Shown here: in pieces, positions 1 to 7,569 of the stretch | Layout: each line of letters opens with the position of its first letter | Numbering within the stretch: position 1 is the first letter of the stretch | From: Desulfobulbaceae bacterium UBA5173 | GTDB lineage: Bacteria; Desulfobacterota; Desulfobulbia; Desulfobulbales; Desulfobulbaceae | Assembly: GCA_002413355.1 (NCBI GenBank) | Contig: DHWV01000078.1 | Location: 6,825 to 40,426, forward strand | Direction of reading: 5' to 3' | Length of the DNA: 33,602 bases | The notes under the pieces: generated by a model | The model's input: the letters and a program-made list of their open reading frames with translations, nothing else | Databases searched by the model: none | Told to the model about the DNA's origin: nothing | Translations under genes and position numbers: made by a program

Positions 1-174
1 AATCTGGCGGCATGGCGGGCGGCGAAAAGAAAAGTTGCGAAAGATTTTATGAGTGACCAAGCAGGGTTCGCCGAAAAAATATACTTGAATTCATCGCGAA
101 AAACAATATGGCATTTCAGCTTTGAGATGATTCCGAAAACATCCGCAACGCAGTACTTGAGACGGCTGCGCTGA
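1..174 (+). CDS. possible 3' end of an unidentified gene (partial)
   Basis: Frame 1 is open from the first base to a TGA at 172-174, giving a 57-residue basic C-terminal fragment that ends with the residues SATQYLRRLR. It has protein-like composition (Trp, Phe, Lys and Arg well spread), and a bidirectional-looking terminator follows it 12 bases later, which is what a convergent gene end would look like. There is no recognisable domain. The fragment is short and could be a chance open frame; the left edge of the window prevents a decision. Confidence 0.35.
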   Translation, partial: NLAAWRAAKRKVAKDFMSDQAGFAEKIYLNSSRKTIWHFSFEMIPKTSATQYLRRLR

Positions 175-186
175 TCTGAAAAAACA

Positions 187-219
187 AAAGGCTCCGTCGG
201 TTGCCCGACAGAGCCTTTG
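187..219 (-). terminator. intrinsic terminator, possibly bidirectional
   Basis: AAAGGCTC-C-GTCGG and CCGAC-A-GAGCCTTT form a stem of about 14 pairs with one mismatch and a short loop. Read on the minus strand, the stem is followed by a T-rich run (TTTTGTTTTTTC). It lies 25 bases past the stop of the minus-strand PilJ-domain gene at 244. It could also end the partial plus-strand frame at 1-174. Confidence 0.75.
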
Positions 220-243
220 CGCTGCTGAGAAAAGAACAAGAGA

Positions 244-1029
244 TCAGTTCTTTGACGCTTCTTGATTGTGGAAGCGTTCGAGCGTCTTAACTTCCTGCTC
301 CAACTTGTCCGTTGAAGCAAGGACGATCACCGGCAGGGCGTTTTCCTGCACGCCAAGATAGAACTCCTTGGCAACCGGCCAGAACTGGTTGATGTTTTTG
401 ACGCTGGCCTGCGTACTCTCAGGATAGCCGTTGTAGCTATTGACCTTGGCCAACCCGCTCTCGAAATCCTTCACCGCTTTTTCGAGTTGTACCACGTTAT
501 TATAGTCTTTAAAGCCAGCCTTGTGGGCGATGTAGTATTTGTTGACCCGCTCCAGCAGGAAGAGCAGCTGCTCAACCTCGCCCAGCATTCCCGCCTCTTC
601 GCCCTTGCCCTTGTGCTTTCCGGCCAAGCTGTTCGCGCCTTCCAGCAGGGACTCGCTGTAGTCAATCATCAGCGCGCCCGCTTCCTTATTGTAGGGCTTG
701 CTCATCATGCTGTCCAACTCGCCGTGCGTGTAAGCAAGGAATTTGCCGAGATTTTTCTCTTCCTTACTGTCGCCGCTGCCATCTTGGAGCTTGGTGATGC
801 TGGCCTTGAGCTGGCTCAGGCTTTCCTTCATATCGCTGTTCGCTTGATCAGCCCGGATGTCGAGCTGCTTGTAGAAGTATGCCTTGGCAATCTTCTGGCT
901 GCATATCTCCACATTTTTTGCGGTCTTCAGCATGTCCAGATCGTGCTGGTTCACACTTGCCGATGCGCTGCCGGTGTGCAGGGCGCAGAACGCTGCCGCT
1001 GCACATGCTGCTCTCTGTGCGGTTTTCAT
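244..1029 (-). CDS. secreted PilJ-type (type IV pili MCP N-terminal-like) domain protein
   Basis: The 261-residue protein has a signal peptide (about residues 1-25, ending SASAS), so it is probably periplasmic. The mature part looks helical and contains ICSQKIAKAYFYK (about residues 42-54), which resembles the PilJ_N / NarX-type sensor pattern (RQRMLSQRMAKAY). A related segment around VNKYYIAHKAGF may be a second copy. There is no second membrane segment and no MCP signalling domain, so it is a free-standing sensor-like domain of unknown ligand. The ATG overlaps the stop of the upstream gene in an ATGA, indicating translational coupling; GAGGAG lies upstream of the start. Family assignment is moderate; function is not known. 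Confidence 0.72.
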   Translation of the reverse strand: MKTAQRAACAAAAFCALHTGSASASVNQHDLDMLKTAKNVEICSQKIAKAYFYKQLDIRADQANSDMKESLSQLKASITKLQDGSGDSKEEKNLGKFLAYTHGELDSMMSKPYNKEAGALMIDYSESLLEGANSLAGKHKGKGEEAGMLGEVEQLLFLLERVNKYYIAHKAGFKDYNNVVQLEKAVKDFESGLAKVNSYNGYPESTQASVKNINQFWPVAKEFYLGVQENALPVIVLASTDKLEQEVKTLERFHNQEASKN

Positions 1030-1916
1030 GATTTCACATGCTCCTCAACATGCAATGCTTCAGTGAGTTCGTTGACTGCCTCAATGGCCTTCCTTTCATC
1101 GGCCACTGGGCGAAAATATCCTGAAACTGCCTCGACCAGCTTTTCTTCCATCGTCAGGATGGAGCGGACAGCTTCAAATATCTTGCTGGCACTTTTCTCG
1201 GCCTGCATGGGCATAAAGCGGCCGGAAGTGCTTTTCGCCATTACGCCAAAGGCAATGAAATCATTTTCGGTTGATTTCAGCTTGTCTTTGACCTCTTTAG
1301 CGACCAACTTTTCGTCAGCAGCCAGCAGATCCTGATATATCTTCTCCGTCTGATCAACAGTCTGCCCCACTTCTTGCTCATAATTGCTATCAGCAACGCC
1401 CCACGCCTTCATCAGATACAGGGCGGCCATCCGCTGCGATTCCATGCCCAGCTCGGCGACCAGCACCACGTCATGCTCGCCCTTGATGCCGGTATCTTTA
1501 GCCAAATCCTCGGAAACCTGCTCGCAGCGAGTGGTGTATGCCTCCACTTTTTTGCGCAGCTCGCTCATCTTGGCTTTGTCCGGGGCCGCATTAAATTCCG
1601 GCTTGATCGCGTTCCATGACTTTTCCACCTCAACCACTTCAGCCTTCAGCTTGTCATTCAGCTTATGGCCTTCAATATCCTTGAAGTACTTGTCCACAGT
1701 TTTGATGTTCGCCTCAAGATCCTTCTTTGGATCGTGATACGTCACATTCATGCCAATCAGCGCGTAATCCTTGAGTACCCTCTGGGAATACATGCAGATG
1801 TCTGACAGCTCATGGACATCCTCTGCGGAAGCGTTTGCTGAAACCTCCGAGCAGAACAGGGTCATAGCTGCGGTCATCAGATAAAACATTTTTTTTGATG
1901 CGGCCTGCTGGGTCAC
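1026..1916 (-). CDS. secreted PilJ-type domain protein, paired with downstream paralogue
   Basis: Start chosen at GTG (1916-1914) because AGGAGG lies at 1932-1927, ten bases upstream; an ATG at 1949 would place this ribosome site inside the gene. The 296-residue protein has an N-terminal signal peptide (hydrophobic FYLMTAAMTLF, then SANASA). Two PilJ-like helical stretches can be seen: ICMYSQRVLKDYAL and LGMESQRMAALYLMKAWG, each with the SQR(M/V) core typical of PilJ_N domains. It has no cytoplasmic or catalytic domain. Its TGA overlaps the ATG of the next gene, so the two are co-translated and may act together. No partner kinase or chemoreceptor is in the window. Confidence 0.72.
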   Translation of the reverse strand: MTQQAASKKMFYLMTAAMTLFCSEVSANASAEDVHELSDICMYSQRVLKDYALIGMNVTYHDPKKDLEANIKTVDKYFKDIEGHKLNDKLKAEVVEVEKSWNAIKPEFNAAPDKAKMSELRKKVEAYTTRCEQVSEDLAKDTGIKGEHDVVLVAELGMESQRMAALYLMKAWGVADSNYEQEVGQTVDQTEKIYQDLLAADEKLVAKEVKDKLKSTENDFIAFGVMAKSTSGRFMPMQAEKSASKIFEAVRSILTMEEKLVEAVSGYFRPVADERKAIEAVNELTEALHVEEHVKS

Positions 1917-2163
1917 GATGCTCTCTCCTCCTGAAAGAATATTTGGCACAGAACAACGATTTGCTGTCCTGCGGTGTTTTGCAAATGTACAATATAGCGC
2001 GGTGGATAAAAACTCCTCAGCGGAAATCTTGCCCCTTCTTCATGCCAGAACTGTGCCAGTTTTTTTAGAAAATTTATTTAACAGGAACTGCGTGGCACAC
2101 GTTTTTATATCTATCATTTTGATATTATTCATAAGTAATATTTTTTTATTTTTTGTCTTTGAC

Positions 2164-2182
2164 AATGAGAACGTTTCTCATT
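2164..2182. promoter_or_regulatory. Fur-box-like inverted repeat
   Basis: The arms AATGAGAA and TTCTCATT are perfect inverted repeats separated by CGT, a 19-bp site. This resembles the Fur-family operator (AATGATAAT-type hexamers, also seen as TGAGAATnATTCTCA). It lies between two divergent genes and could control either. The regulator is inferred only from the site's shape. Confidence 0.45.
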
Positions 2183-2192
2183 TCATTATTTT

Positions 2193-2240
2193 TGGATATT
2201 TTTTACCCATATTTTAGTTTGGCTGGATATTTTTTACCCA
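2193..2240 (+). repeat. 17-bp direct repeat, two copies 31 bp apart
   Basis: TGGATATTTTTTACCCA occurs at 2193-2209 and again, identically, at 2224-2240. The 31-bp spacing is close to three helical turns, so both copies would face the same side of the DNA. It sits just upstream of the plus-strand promoter, as a pair of activator or repressor sites would. No known regulator is recognised. Confidence 0.6.
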
Positions 2241-2262
2241 CTCTCTTTCTCGCCTTTGACGC

Positions 2263-2291
2263 TGTACAAGATCATCGTGATACGTTATAAT
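2263..2291 (+). promoter_or_regulatory. putative sigma-70-type promoter
   Basis: TGTACA (2263-2268) is followed after 17 bases by a perfect TATAAT (2286-2291). Transcription would begin near 2298, about 42 bases before the small membrane protein gene. Confidence 0.45.
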
Positions 2292-2339
2292 AAAATCTCA
2301 TAATAACGAATATTCCCAAATAAATAGCTTTGGAGGCGG

Positions 2340-2588
2340 ATGATGGGCGGTTTGATGTGGCTGGTGTTTGCTGTCATGCTTGCTGCGCTGGTGCTGTCGC
2401 TGGTCTGGCTGATCTGGAAGCTGCGCAATTTTTCCCAGATGCAGAATCAAACTCACTTTGACGACAAGCTGATGCAGGCTTTGCTCAGTGACGAGGTGTT
2501 GTCAAAAAAAGTCAAGAAAGCTTTGGTCAAGCAGGCGGGAGGTGAAACAGAGGAGGTGCCGGACGAGCCGGGGCAAAATGTGAAATAA
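2340..2588 (+). CDS. small single-span membrane protein, unknown function
   Basis: The 82-residue protein has one long N-terminal hydrophobic segment (about residues 5-27) followed by a basic turn (KLRN) and a charged, mostly helical tail. The positive charge after the segment suggests an N-out, C-in orientation. GGAGG at 2332-2336 is well placed for the ATG at 2340; a second ATG follows at 2343. It lies tail-to-tail with dnaA. No family is recognised, and no function is suggested by the neighbours. Confidence 0.65.
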   Translation: MMGGLMWLVFAVMLAALVLSLVWLIWKLRNFSQMQNQTHFDDKLMQALLSDEVLSKKVKKALVKQAGGETEEVPDEPGQNVK

Positions 2589-2637
2589 AAGAGAGGCGTA
2601 GTCTGCGCAAATGGATCAGCGGTAGAGGGGTTGCAGC

Positions 2638-3984
2638 CTACTTCCCGCCTTCGAGCTTGTCTGCCAGCATCTCCACCTGCTGACGGACGCTGCTTTTCTG
2701 GACGATGTCGCGGCTGACCGTTTTGATCGCATACAGCACGGTGGAGTGATCGCGGTTGTAGAGGCCGCCAATGTTGGAGAGCGACTCTTCGGTGTACTTG
2801 CGGGTCAGATACATGCCGATCTGTCGGGGAAAGGAGACTGTCTGCTTGCGCGATCGGGAGACTAAGTCATCAATGGAGACCCGAAACTGACTGCTGACCA
2901 CTTCTCGGATGGTTTCGCCGCTGAGACGGCGGCTACCGCCGAGGTCAAGATTGCACAGCCCTTCCAGCACCTCGCGCACCATCTCGCTGTCGGGGGCGGC
3001 GTTGCAGAGGCTGGCTTTGGCCCGCAGGCCCAGCACTGCGCTTTCAATCCGGCGGATATCGCCCTGAAGATGCTCGGCCAGCAGATGCACGTGCTCGTCG
3101 GCCAGCGGCAGAGAGCTGGCGGCGGCCTTGCAGCGGATGATCGAGGCTCTGGTGCTGTACTCCGGGGCTTTAATGTCCGTGACTAAACCGGAGGTCATGC
3201 GAGAGCGGAAGTCCTCATCCACGCCGTTCAGCGCACGCGGGCCAACCGCAGAGGTGAGAATGACCCGTTTGCCTGACTTGATCAGATAATCGAGGATGTT
3301 GTTCAGCTCCTCCTGCGTCTTGGTCTTACCGCTCAGAGTATGGACATCCTCCACCAGCAGCAGGTCGCAGCCTTGAATGAAGCGGCTGGAGAACTGCTCC
3401 ATCGTGTTCTCGCGGATATTCCTCACCATTTCGGCGGAGAATTGCTGGGCGGTAAGGTAGTGCAGGCGAGTCTGCGGCGCGCTGCGCATGACCTGATGAA
3501 CCACCGCTTGCGTGAGATGGCTTTTCCCCAGACCTGTGCTGGACGTGAGAAAGAGGCTGCTGCCGAAAGCCGGATCCGCATCGGCGATGGCCCGGCAGGC
3601 GGCGCGGGCCATCAGGTTGGAGTCGCCGACCATAAACTGCTCAAAGGTATAGCCGGGATGCAGCGAACGCACTGTGTTCTTCAATTTGGCCATGCCCGGC
3701 AGGCGGAGCTGGCCAGAGCCGTTGGTCTCCGGCTGCGGCACAGGCATGGCAGCAGAGACAGTTAGCGAAACCGCAGGCGGCGTGCTGCTCAGACTGCTCA
3801 GGCTGGCCTCGATCAGCTTCAGGTAACGGTCTTTGACCCAAGCGCAGAAGAAGCGGTCCGGGCAGGCAATCTCCAGCACTTGGCTGTTCTCGCGCACGCA
3901 GACGAGCGGACTGATCCACAGGCTGTGCTCGCTGGCAGGCAACGCGGCGGCCAAGGTGTGCTTGACGGCTTCCCAAAGCATCAT
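2638..3984 (-). CDS. dnaA: chromosomal replication initiator protein DnaA
   Basis: The 448-residue length matches DnaA (about 440-470). Domain I spans about residues 1-80 with the typical HSLWISPL region. The AAA+ domain has Walker A TGLGKSHL (150-157), Walker B LLLVEDVH (208-215) and a sensor region near SRMTSGL. The C-terminal DNA-binding domain carries the DnaA signature YNRDHSTVLYAIKTV (409-423). Walker B reads Glu-Asp where many DnaA proteins have Asp-Asp. DnaA-ATP opens the replication origin and regulates its own promoter. dnaN is not adjacent; the neighbours are a small membrane protein and, upstream, the minus-strand tonB operon. Two ATGs (3984 and 3981) are equally possible starts. 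Confidence 0.95.
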   Translation of the reverse strand: MMLWEAVKHTLAAALPASEHSLWISPLVCVRENSQVLEIACPDRFFCAWVKDRYLKLIEASLSSLSSTPPAVSLTVSAAMPVPQPETNGSGQLRLPGMAKLKNTVRSLHPGYTFEQFMVGDSNLMARAACRAIADADPAFGSSLFLTSSTGLGKSHLTQAVVHQVMRSAPQTRLHYLTAQQFSAEMVRNIRENTMEQFSSRFIQGCDLLLVEDVHTLSGKTKTQEELNNILDYLIKSGKRVILTSAVGPRALNGVDEDFRSRMTSGLVTDIKAPEYSTRASIIRCKAAASSLPLADEHVHLLAEHLQGDIRRIESAVLGLRAKASLCNAAPDSEMVREVLEGLCNLDLGGSRRLSGETIREVVSSQFRVSIDDLVSRSRKQTVSFPRQIGMYLTRKYTEESLSNIGGLYNRDHSTVLYAIKTVSRDIVQKSSVRQQVEMLADKLEGGK

Positions 3985-4595
3985 GACAGAAGATTCCTAA
4001 CGGTAGGCAAATGAACAGAAGAAGTGCTGCCTTCTCTTTTACCTGAAAACTGCATCAGCCGTCAAAAACGATTCAGAGCGATTTGCCGCTGCCAAGCTCT
4101 TCGCGTTTGGAACCCGGATTTTCACCCCTTTGCGCGTCAGCGGCATCTGAACCCCTCCTGAACGCTGACTTTCATCGCGCCACATAAAAAGTATTCATTA
4201 TTTCAATATATTGCATTCAACTTTGCCGACATTCCCCCTGTGCTGCGCAAACTGTAAACTCGTCCAAGCTCGTCATACCTCAATCATGCTCTGGATAACG
4301 GCATTTTCCACAGCAAGGGCACAGGCCCGCAGAAACATTTTTCCCCTTGCCGCCATAAAGCCGCCGGTAGTCCATAAGACGTAGCGGACAGCGTTTTCCG
4401 CCGCTGGAAATTTTCAGCAGAGTTGTTAATCATGTGAAAACAGGATGCTACCGTTACGAAGAATAGCTCTGCTCACAATGAGAAAACAAAATTTTCCTGC
4501 AAGGAATGTGGCTTTTTCGGTAATTTTAGCCACGATTTCGACAGATTAGACACAGATATTATACTGGATGATGAAGCGGGGGGAGAGAAGAGATA
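3985..4595. other. 611-bp gene-free gap upstream of dnaA; candidate origin region
   Basis: No gene is visible. Two near-matches to the DnaA box (TTATCCACA) lie close together in opposite orientation: TCTGGATAA at 4292-4300 and TTTTCCACA at 4304-4312, each 8 of 9. A-T-rich runs occur around 4188-4220 and 4470-4565. Origins often sit beside dnaA, so this is a candidate, but two imperfect boxes are weak support. The dnaA promoter must also lie in this gap. Confidence 0.35.
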
Positions 4596-5639
4596 TCAGT
4601 TTAACGCAAAGCGTACTGGCACGTTAACCCACATCTGCTTCCGGCGGCCGCTGACCGTGCCGGGCGTGAACCGCCAGCCGCGCACCGCCTCCAAAGCGGC
4701 CTGATCAAGGATGCTGTGGCCGCTGCTGGAGGAGAGGCGAAGATCAGCCACTCCGCCGCTGGTGTCAATTAGGGCTTCAAGCATAACCACGCCTTGCAGA
4801 CCGCGCCGCCGTGCCTGTATCGGGTAGTTTGGCGGCGGATTGCTGGCGTAGAGCGGTGCTGCTTCCTGGTCGCCTGAACTGCTGCTGACAGCCTGCTGCC
4901 GACGTTGCGGAGTCGCTTGTTGGACATACGGAACATAATCTTCAGCAGGCTGCTGAAGAATGCGCCGTTCGGAGCGAATAGTCCGAGGCTCGCTCCAGAC
5001 CGCTTCCTCAACTGGAGCAGTCTCCTCAATAATTTCCTCTACAGGTTGACTGTCCGCAACAGAACTCTCTGCGACAACCTCCTGCTCTTCCAGTACGTCA
5101 TTCTCCTCTGACGCAGACATAGGTGGCAGCATGGCCAAGGGTTTCGGAACTGGCTGCGTTGCTGTCACGTCCGCAGGCAACCGGGGGAGCTGACGGAAAA
5201 TTCTTTCCTGCGCAGGTGGCAGCGGAGCAAGCGGCTGCGGGAGTGCCGCAGGAATCATGGCAGGTGGAGGAGGGAGCGCACGGGCAATTTTGCTTTGCGC
5301 AGGCGGAAGTGTTTCCAAAGGGTTCCGCTGGACTGGTTTGATTGCAGGCGGCTGCCGGTGCGGTTTGACGATTCTATGCTGTTCCGGGGGCAATGTTTCC
5401 AGTGGCTGGCGTTCAACCGGTGTTATCTTCGGTGGAGGTGGCAGCTCCTTGACAATTTTTTTCTGCGGAGGAGCTGGTGACGGCTGTTTCAGGCTCACTA
5501 CAACCTTTCGCACGGGCAGCGGCACAGGCAGTTCCGCTTTTGGCGAAATCCGGCTGGTGAGCTGCAAGGACAGCAGCACACCGTGCAAAGCCAGTGTTAG
5601 CAGGCTTGCTGGCAGCAGCCGCTGCATCGCCTCGTTCAC
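4596..5639 (-). CDS. tonB: TonB energy-transducing protein
   Basis: TonB couples the inner-membrane proton gradient, via ExbB-ExbD, to outer-membrane receptors. The 347-residue protein has an N-terminal membrane anchor (about residues 8-27), a long proline-rich periplasmic spacer, an acidic stretch (about 177-215) and a canonical C-terminal domain (about 260-347: YPIQARRRGLQGVV, then GWRFTPGT). The spacer contains three clear tandem units of 28-29 residues (62-89, 90-117, 118-146) plus a weaker fourth, each with a core like PLETLPPAQ. The start overlaps the exbD stop in an ATGA. It is the last gene of exbB-exbD-tonB and is the obvious energiser for the receptor at 8937. Confidence 0.93.
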   Translation of the reverse strand: MNEAMQRLLPASLLTLALHGVLLSLQLTSRISPKAELPVPLPVRKVVVSLKQPSPAPPQKKIVKELPPPPKITPVERQPLETLPPEQHRIVKPHRQPPAIKPVQRNPLETLPPAQSKIARALPPPPAMIPAALPQPLAPLPPAQERIFRQLPRLPADVTATQPVPKPLAMLPPMSASEENDVLEEQEVVAESSVADSQPVEEIIEETAPVEEAVWSEPRTIRSERRILQQPAEDYVPYVQQATPQRRQQAVSSSSGDQEAAPLYASNPPPNYPIQARRRGLQGVVMLEALIDTSGGVADLRLSSSSGHSILDQAALEAVRGWRFTPGTVSGRRKQMWVNVPVRFALN

Positions 5640-6070
5640 GGCTCCTGCCGCACGGCCTGCAAGGAAATGCGGCTCAGTCTGGCTTTGCTGATGATGTCCA
5701 ACACGCGGAACAATTCCTGATAGTCAACGCTTTTGTCAGCAAAGAGCTGCACGTCAGGCTCCTTGCCGTCTTTGACTTCCGCCTTTTTCTTTTCCAGTAT
5801 CTGCTGGAGCTGGTTGAGATCAGCAAATGAAGCCTCATCATCAACCGATATCCGCACGCCATCCTTGCTGGACTGAATGGTGATGCTGATCGCCTCCTGC
5901 AATTCCAGCGCGGCGGCACTGCCTGACTGCGGCAACTCAACCTGCTTGCCGTGATGCACTGCCATGGACATCATCGAATAGATGAAAAATACCAGCAGCA
6001 GAAAAACAATATCCATCAGTGGAGTCATCTCCAAGCGGATGGGCGGGATGCTCTTTGTGCGGAGCTTCAT
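5636..6070 (-). CDS. exbD: ExbD/TolR family biopolymer transport protein
   Basis: The 144-residue protein has one membrane segment (about residues 15-36) in the pattern LEMTPLMDIVFLLLVFF. Asp20 matches the proton-conducting aspartate of ExbD/TolR. The rest is a small periplasmic domain ending in SRISLQAV. It forms the proton-driven motor with ExbB and TonB. Both ends overlap neighbours by ATGA, so exbB-exbD-tonB is a tightly coupled operon. ExbD rather than TolR is chosen because tonB follows directly. Confidence 0.93.
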   Translation of the reverse strand: MKLRTKSIPPIRLEMTPLMDIVFLLLVFFIYSMMSMAVHHGKQVELPQSGSAAALELQEAISITIQSSKDGVRISVDDEASFADLNQLQQILEKKKAEVKDGKEPDVQLFADKSVDYQELFRVLDIISKARLSRISLQAVRQEP

Positions 6071-6702
6071 CGCCGTATTTCCTGTTTCTGCCGGATCATC
6101 TCCAGCTTGGTTGCATATTTTTCCATCAGATGACCAGCCTGCTCAATTCTGTTTTTGAAGTGGTTGTACGGAAAGACTGTAGTAATGGAGATAATCAGAC
6201 CCGCAACTGTGGTGATAAGTGCTTCGGCAATGCCTCCTGTTACCAGCTTTGGATCCGCAATGCCACTGCCGCTCAGAACATTAAAGGCCGACATGATGCC
6301 GGTCACTGTACCGAGAATACCAAGCATCGGGGCCACGGTGATGATGGTATCTGGCACTGTCATGAATTGCGCCATTTTTTTCATGAGGTGCTGCGCTTCC
6401 GACTCCATGGCCATGCTCATGTCGTAGTCCCGGTGGAGAATGCCCTCCTTCAGCACCACGATGACATAATCCTCGCAGTCTTTGATGGTCTCCAAAATCT
6501 GTGTCCAGTCGCCGTTCTGCTGGGCCATGCCCAGTACTTCATCCCGGAGATGTCTCTCAGACCGCCGCATAATGCCCAACCAGAACAGGCTGCGCTCGAT
6601 GATCACGGTCAACGCGACAATGGAACAAGCGAGCAGCGGCCACATGACCATTCCGCCTTTGTCCATCAAATCCCACATTGCTGCTGTTACCTGCTGCATC
6701 AT
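6067..6702 (-). CDS. exbB: ExbB/TolQ/MotA family proton channel protein
   Basis: The 211-residue protein has three membrane segments (about residues 18-36, 115-137 and 158-180) and the family signature APMLGILGTVTGIMSAF in the second. It is the five-fold scaffold and proton channel of the TonB complex. First gene of exbB-exbD-tonB; its TGA overlaps the exbD ATG. Start at 6702 gives two adjacent Met codons; the ribosome site is weak (AGAAG). A very stable inverted repeat lies 46 bases upstream and may regulate the operon. Confidence 0.93.
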   Translation of the reverse strand: MMQQVTAAMWDLMDKGGMVMWPLLACSIVALTVIIERSLFWLGIMRRSERHLRDEVLGMAQQNGDWTQILETIKDCEDYVIVVLKEGILHRDYDMSMAMESEAQHLMKKMAQFMTVPDTIITVAPMLGILGTVTGIMSAFNVLSGSGIADPKLVTGGIAEALITTVAGLIISITTVFPYNHFKNRIEQAGHLMEKYATKLEMIRQKQEIRR

Positions 6703-6747
6703 GACTTCTGCGCGTGAATGAAGAAATAATTTTTTTCCTCTTGGTTA

Positions 6748-6790
6748 AAATCTGCTCAACCGAAGGAGGAGTGTCCGGTTGAGCAGATTT
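6748..6790 (-). promoter_or_regulatory. 15-bp perfect inverted repeat upstream of exbB
   Basis: AAATCTGCTCAACCG (6748-6762) and its exact reverse complement (6776-6790) flank a 13-base loop. On the exbB strand the loop reads GACACTCCTCCTT, a good anti-Shine-Dalgarno sequence; on the plus strand it reads AAGGAGGAG. There is no strong T-run after the stem, so a simple terminator is less likely than an attenuator, a small RNA or an operator. Confidence 0.6.
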
Positions 6791-6890
6791 GTCTAAAAGG
6801 AGACGGCTCACAGGCCTTGTGTGGCAGAGCCTGCTGCTGCCATAGCGGAAAGCAAAACTGTCAACTGCCTCTAATAGACTCTATCTGTGG

Positions 6891-6925
6891 TGCCCGGACA
6901 ATGAGGCGGCCGCCTCATTTTTCTG
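6891..6925 (-). repeat. palindromic element, copy 1 (inverted orientation)
   Basis: Bases 6900-6919 form a perfect 20-bp palindrome, AATGAGGCGG followed by CCGCCTCATT. Read on the minus strand, the element shares AAAATGAGGCGG and ATTGTCCGGGCA with the copy at 10987. On the plus strand the palindrome runs into TTTTTC, so it could also act as a terminator. Confidence 0.6.
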
Positions 6926-7047
6926 GGAACAGCTCCCGGCAATGCGGGCGTGGTCAAGCTCGTTTATGGCATGATCTATGCGGTGGAGTGGAAACGTGGC
7001 CGCTTCTGTTCAAAAGGCAGGCGGATTGATTGGATTCCTGGCATCAG

Positions 7048-7083
7048 GCCTATGAAAATGAGCTGTCCGCCTCATTGCACGGG
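7048..7083 (+). repeat. palindromic element, copy 2
   Basis: This 36-bp copy begins GCCTATGAAAATGAG and ends CATTGCACGGG. It aligns along its whole length with the copy at 10987 (GCCTGTGAAAATGAG to ATTGTCCGGG). The hairpin arms are AATGAG and CTCATT. It lies about 660 bases before the nikB-like gene. Confidence 0.55.
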
Positions 7084-7138
7084 AAGCGAGAAAATGGTTT
7101 GCTGTTCCTCAAGCAGGAGCTGAATAAAGATAAAGGCT

Positions 7139-7189
7139 GGCCAGCCTCCTCTCTCCGGCTGGCCCGGCCTGCTTGCCTCAGCAGGCAAG
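7139..7189 (+). promoter_or_regulatory. two consecutive perfect hairpins in the cluster leader
   Basis: GGCCAGCC (7139-7146) pairs with GGCTGGCC (7157-7164) across a 10-base pyrimidine loop. CTTGCCT (7172-7178) pairs with AGGCAAG (7183-7189) across a CAGC loop. Neither is followed by a T-run. They look like structured leader RNA rather than a terminator; no known riboswitch class was recognised. Confidence 0.45.
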
Positions 7190-7569
7190 TTGTGCTACCC
7201 CCGCTTTATCGGCAACCCCTGCTGCCAGAAGACACTTTTTCCTATTCTTTCGAGTCAGCTTTGAACACATGGAAGAATGTCGGTGCCCCAAGGTGCCGAA
7301 GCGTCCTCAGGCGCAACATCTCGGCAACCGCAGCAAGTTCTCTCCTCCTTGCTGCGGCTGCTGTTTTTTTCCGCTTATAGCCAAGGCAACATCATTTGAA
7401 GCATCGTCTCCGTCAATTCGAGCGGAGCGATAAATCTCACGCCTAAGGCCTCGTGCCGCAGCAGCACAGACGAGCGCAAGGCGGAGAGGGGAACATCATG
7501 AACACGTCCCCTCGCTATACCGTCTGACAAACAGCAGGCCTTTTGCCTGACAAACAGCATAGGTTTTGT

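Larger units (their letters stand above)
1917..2339. other. divergent intergenic region, AT-rich
   Basis: This 423-bp gap lies between the minus-strand PilJ gene pair and the plus-strand small membrane protein. It holds no convincing gene. It contains a Fur-box-like palindrome (2164-2182), a 17-base direct repeat (2193-2240) and a good -10/-35 pair for the plus-strand gene. The stretch 2100-2310 is clearly richer in A+T than the surrounding coding DNA. Confidence 0.7.

Noticed and set aside
487..1335. Long plus-strand open frame opposite the PilJ-domain genes
   Set aside because: It lies across two well-supported minus-strand genes, has no ribosome site and reads as low-quality protein. It is a frame shadow.
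7030..7380. 116-codon open frame in the region before the nikB-like gene
   Set aside because: It starts with TTG without a ribosome site, runs through a palindromic element and two hairpins, and has no recognisable family.
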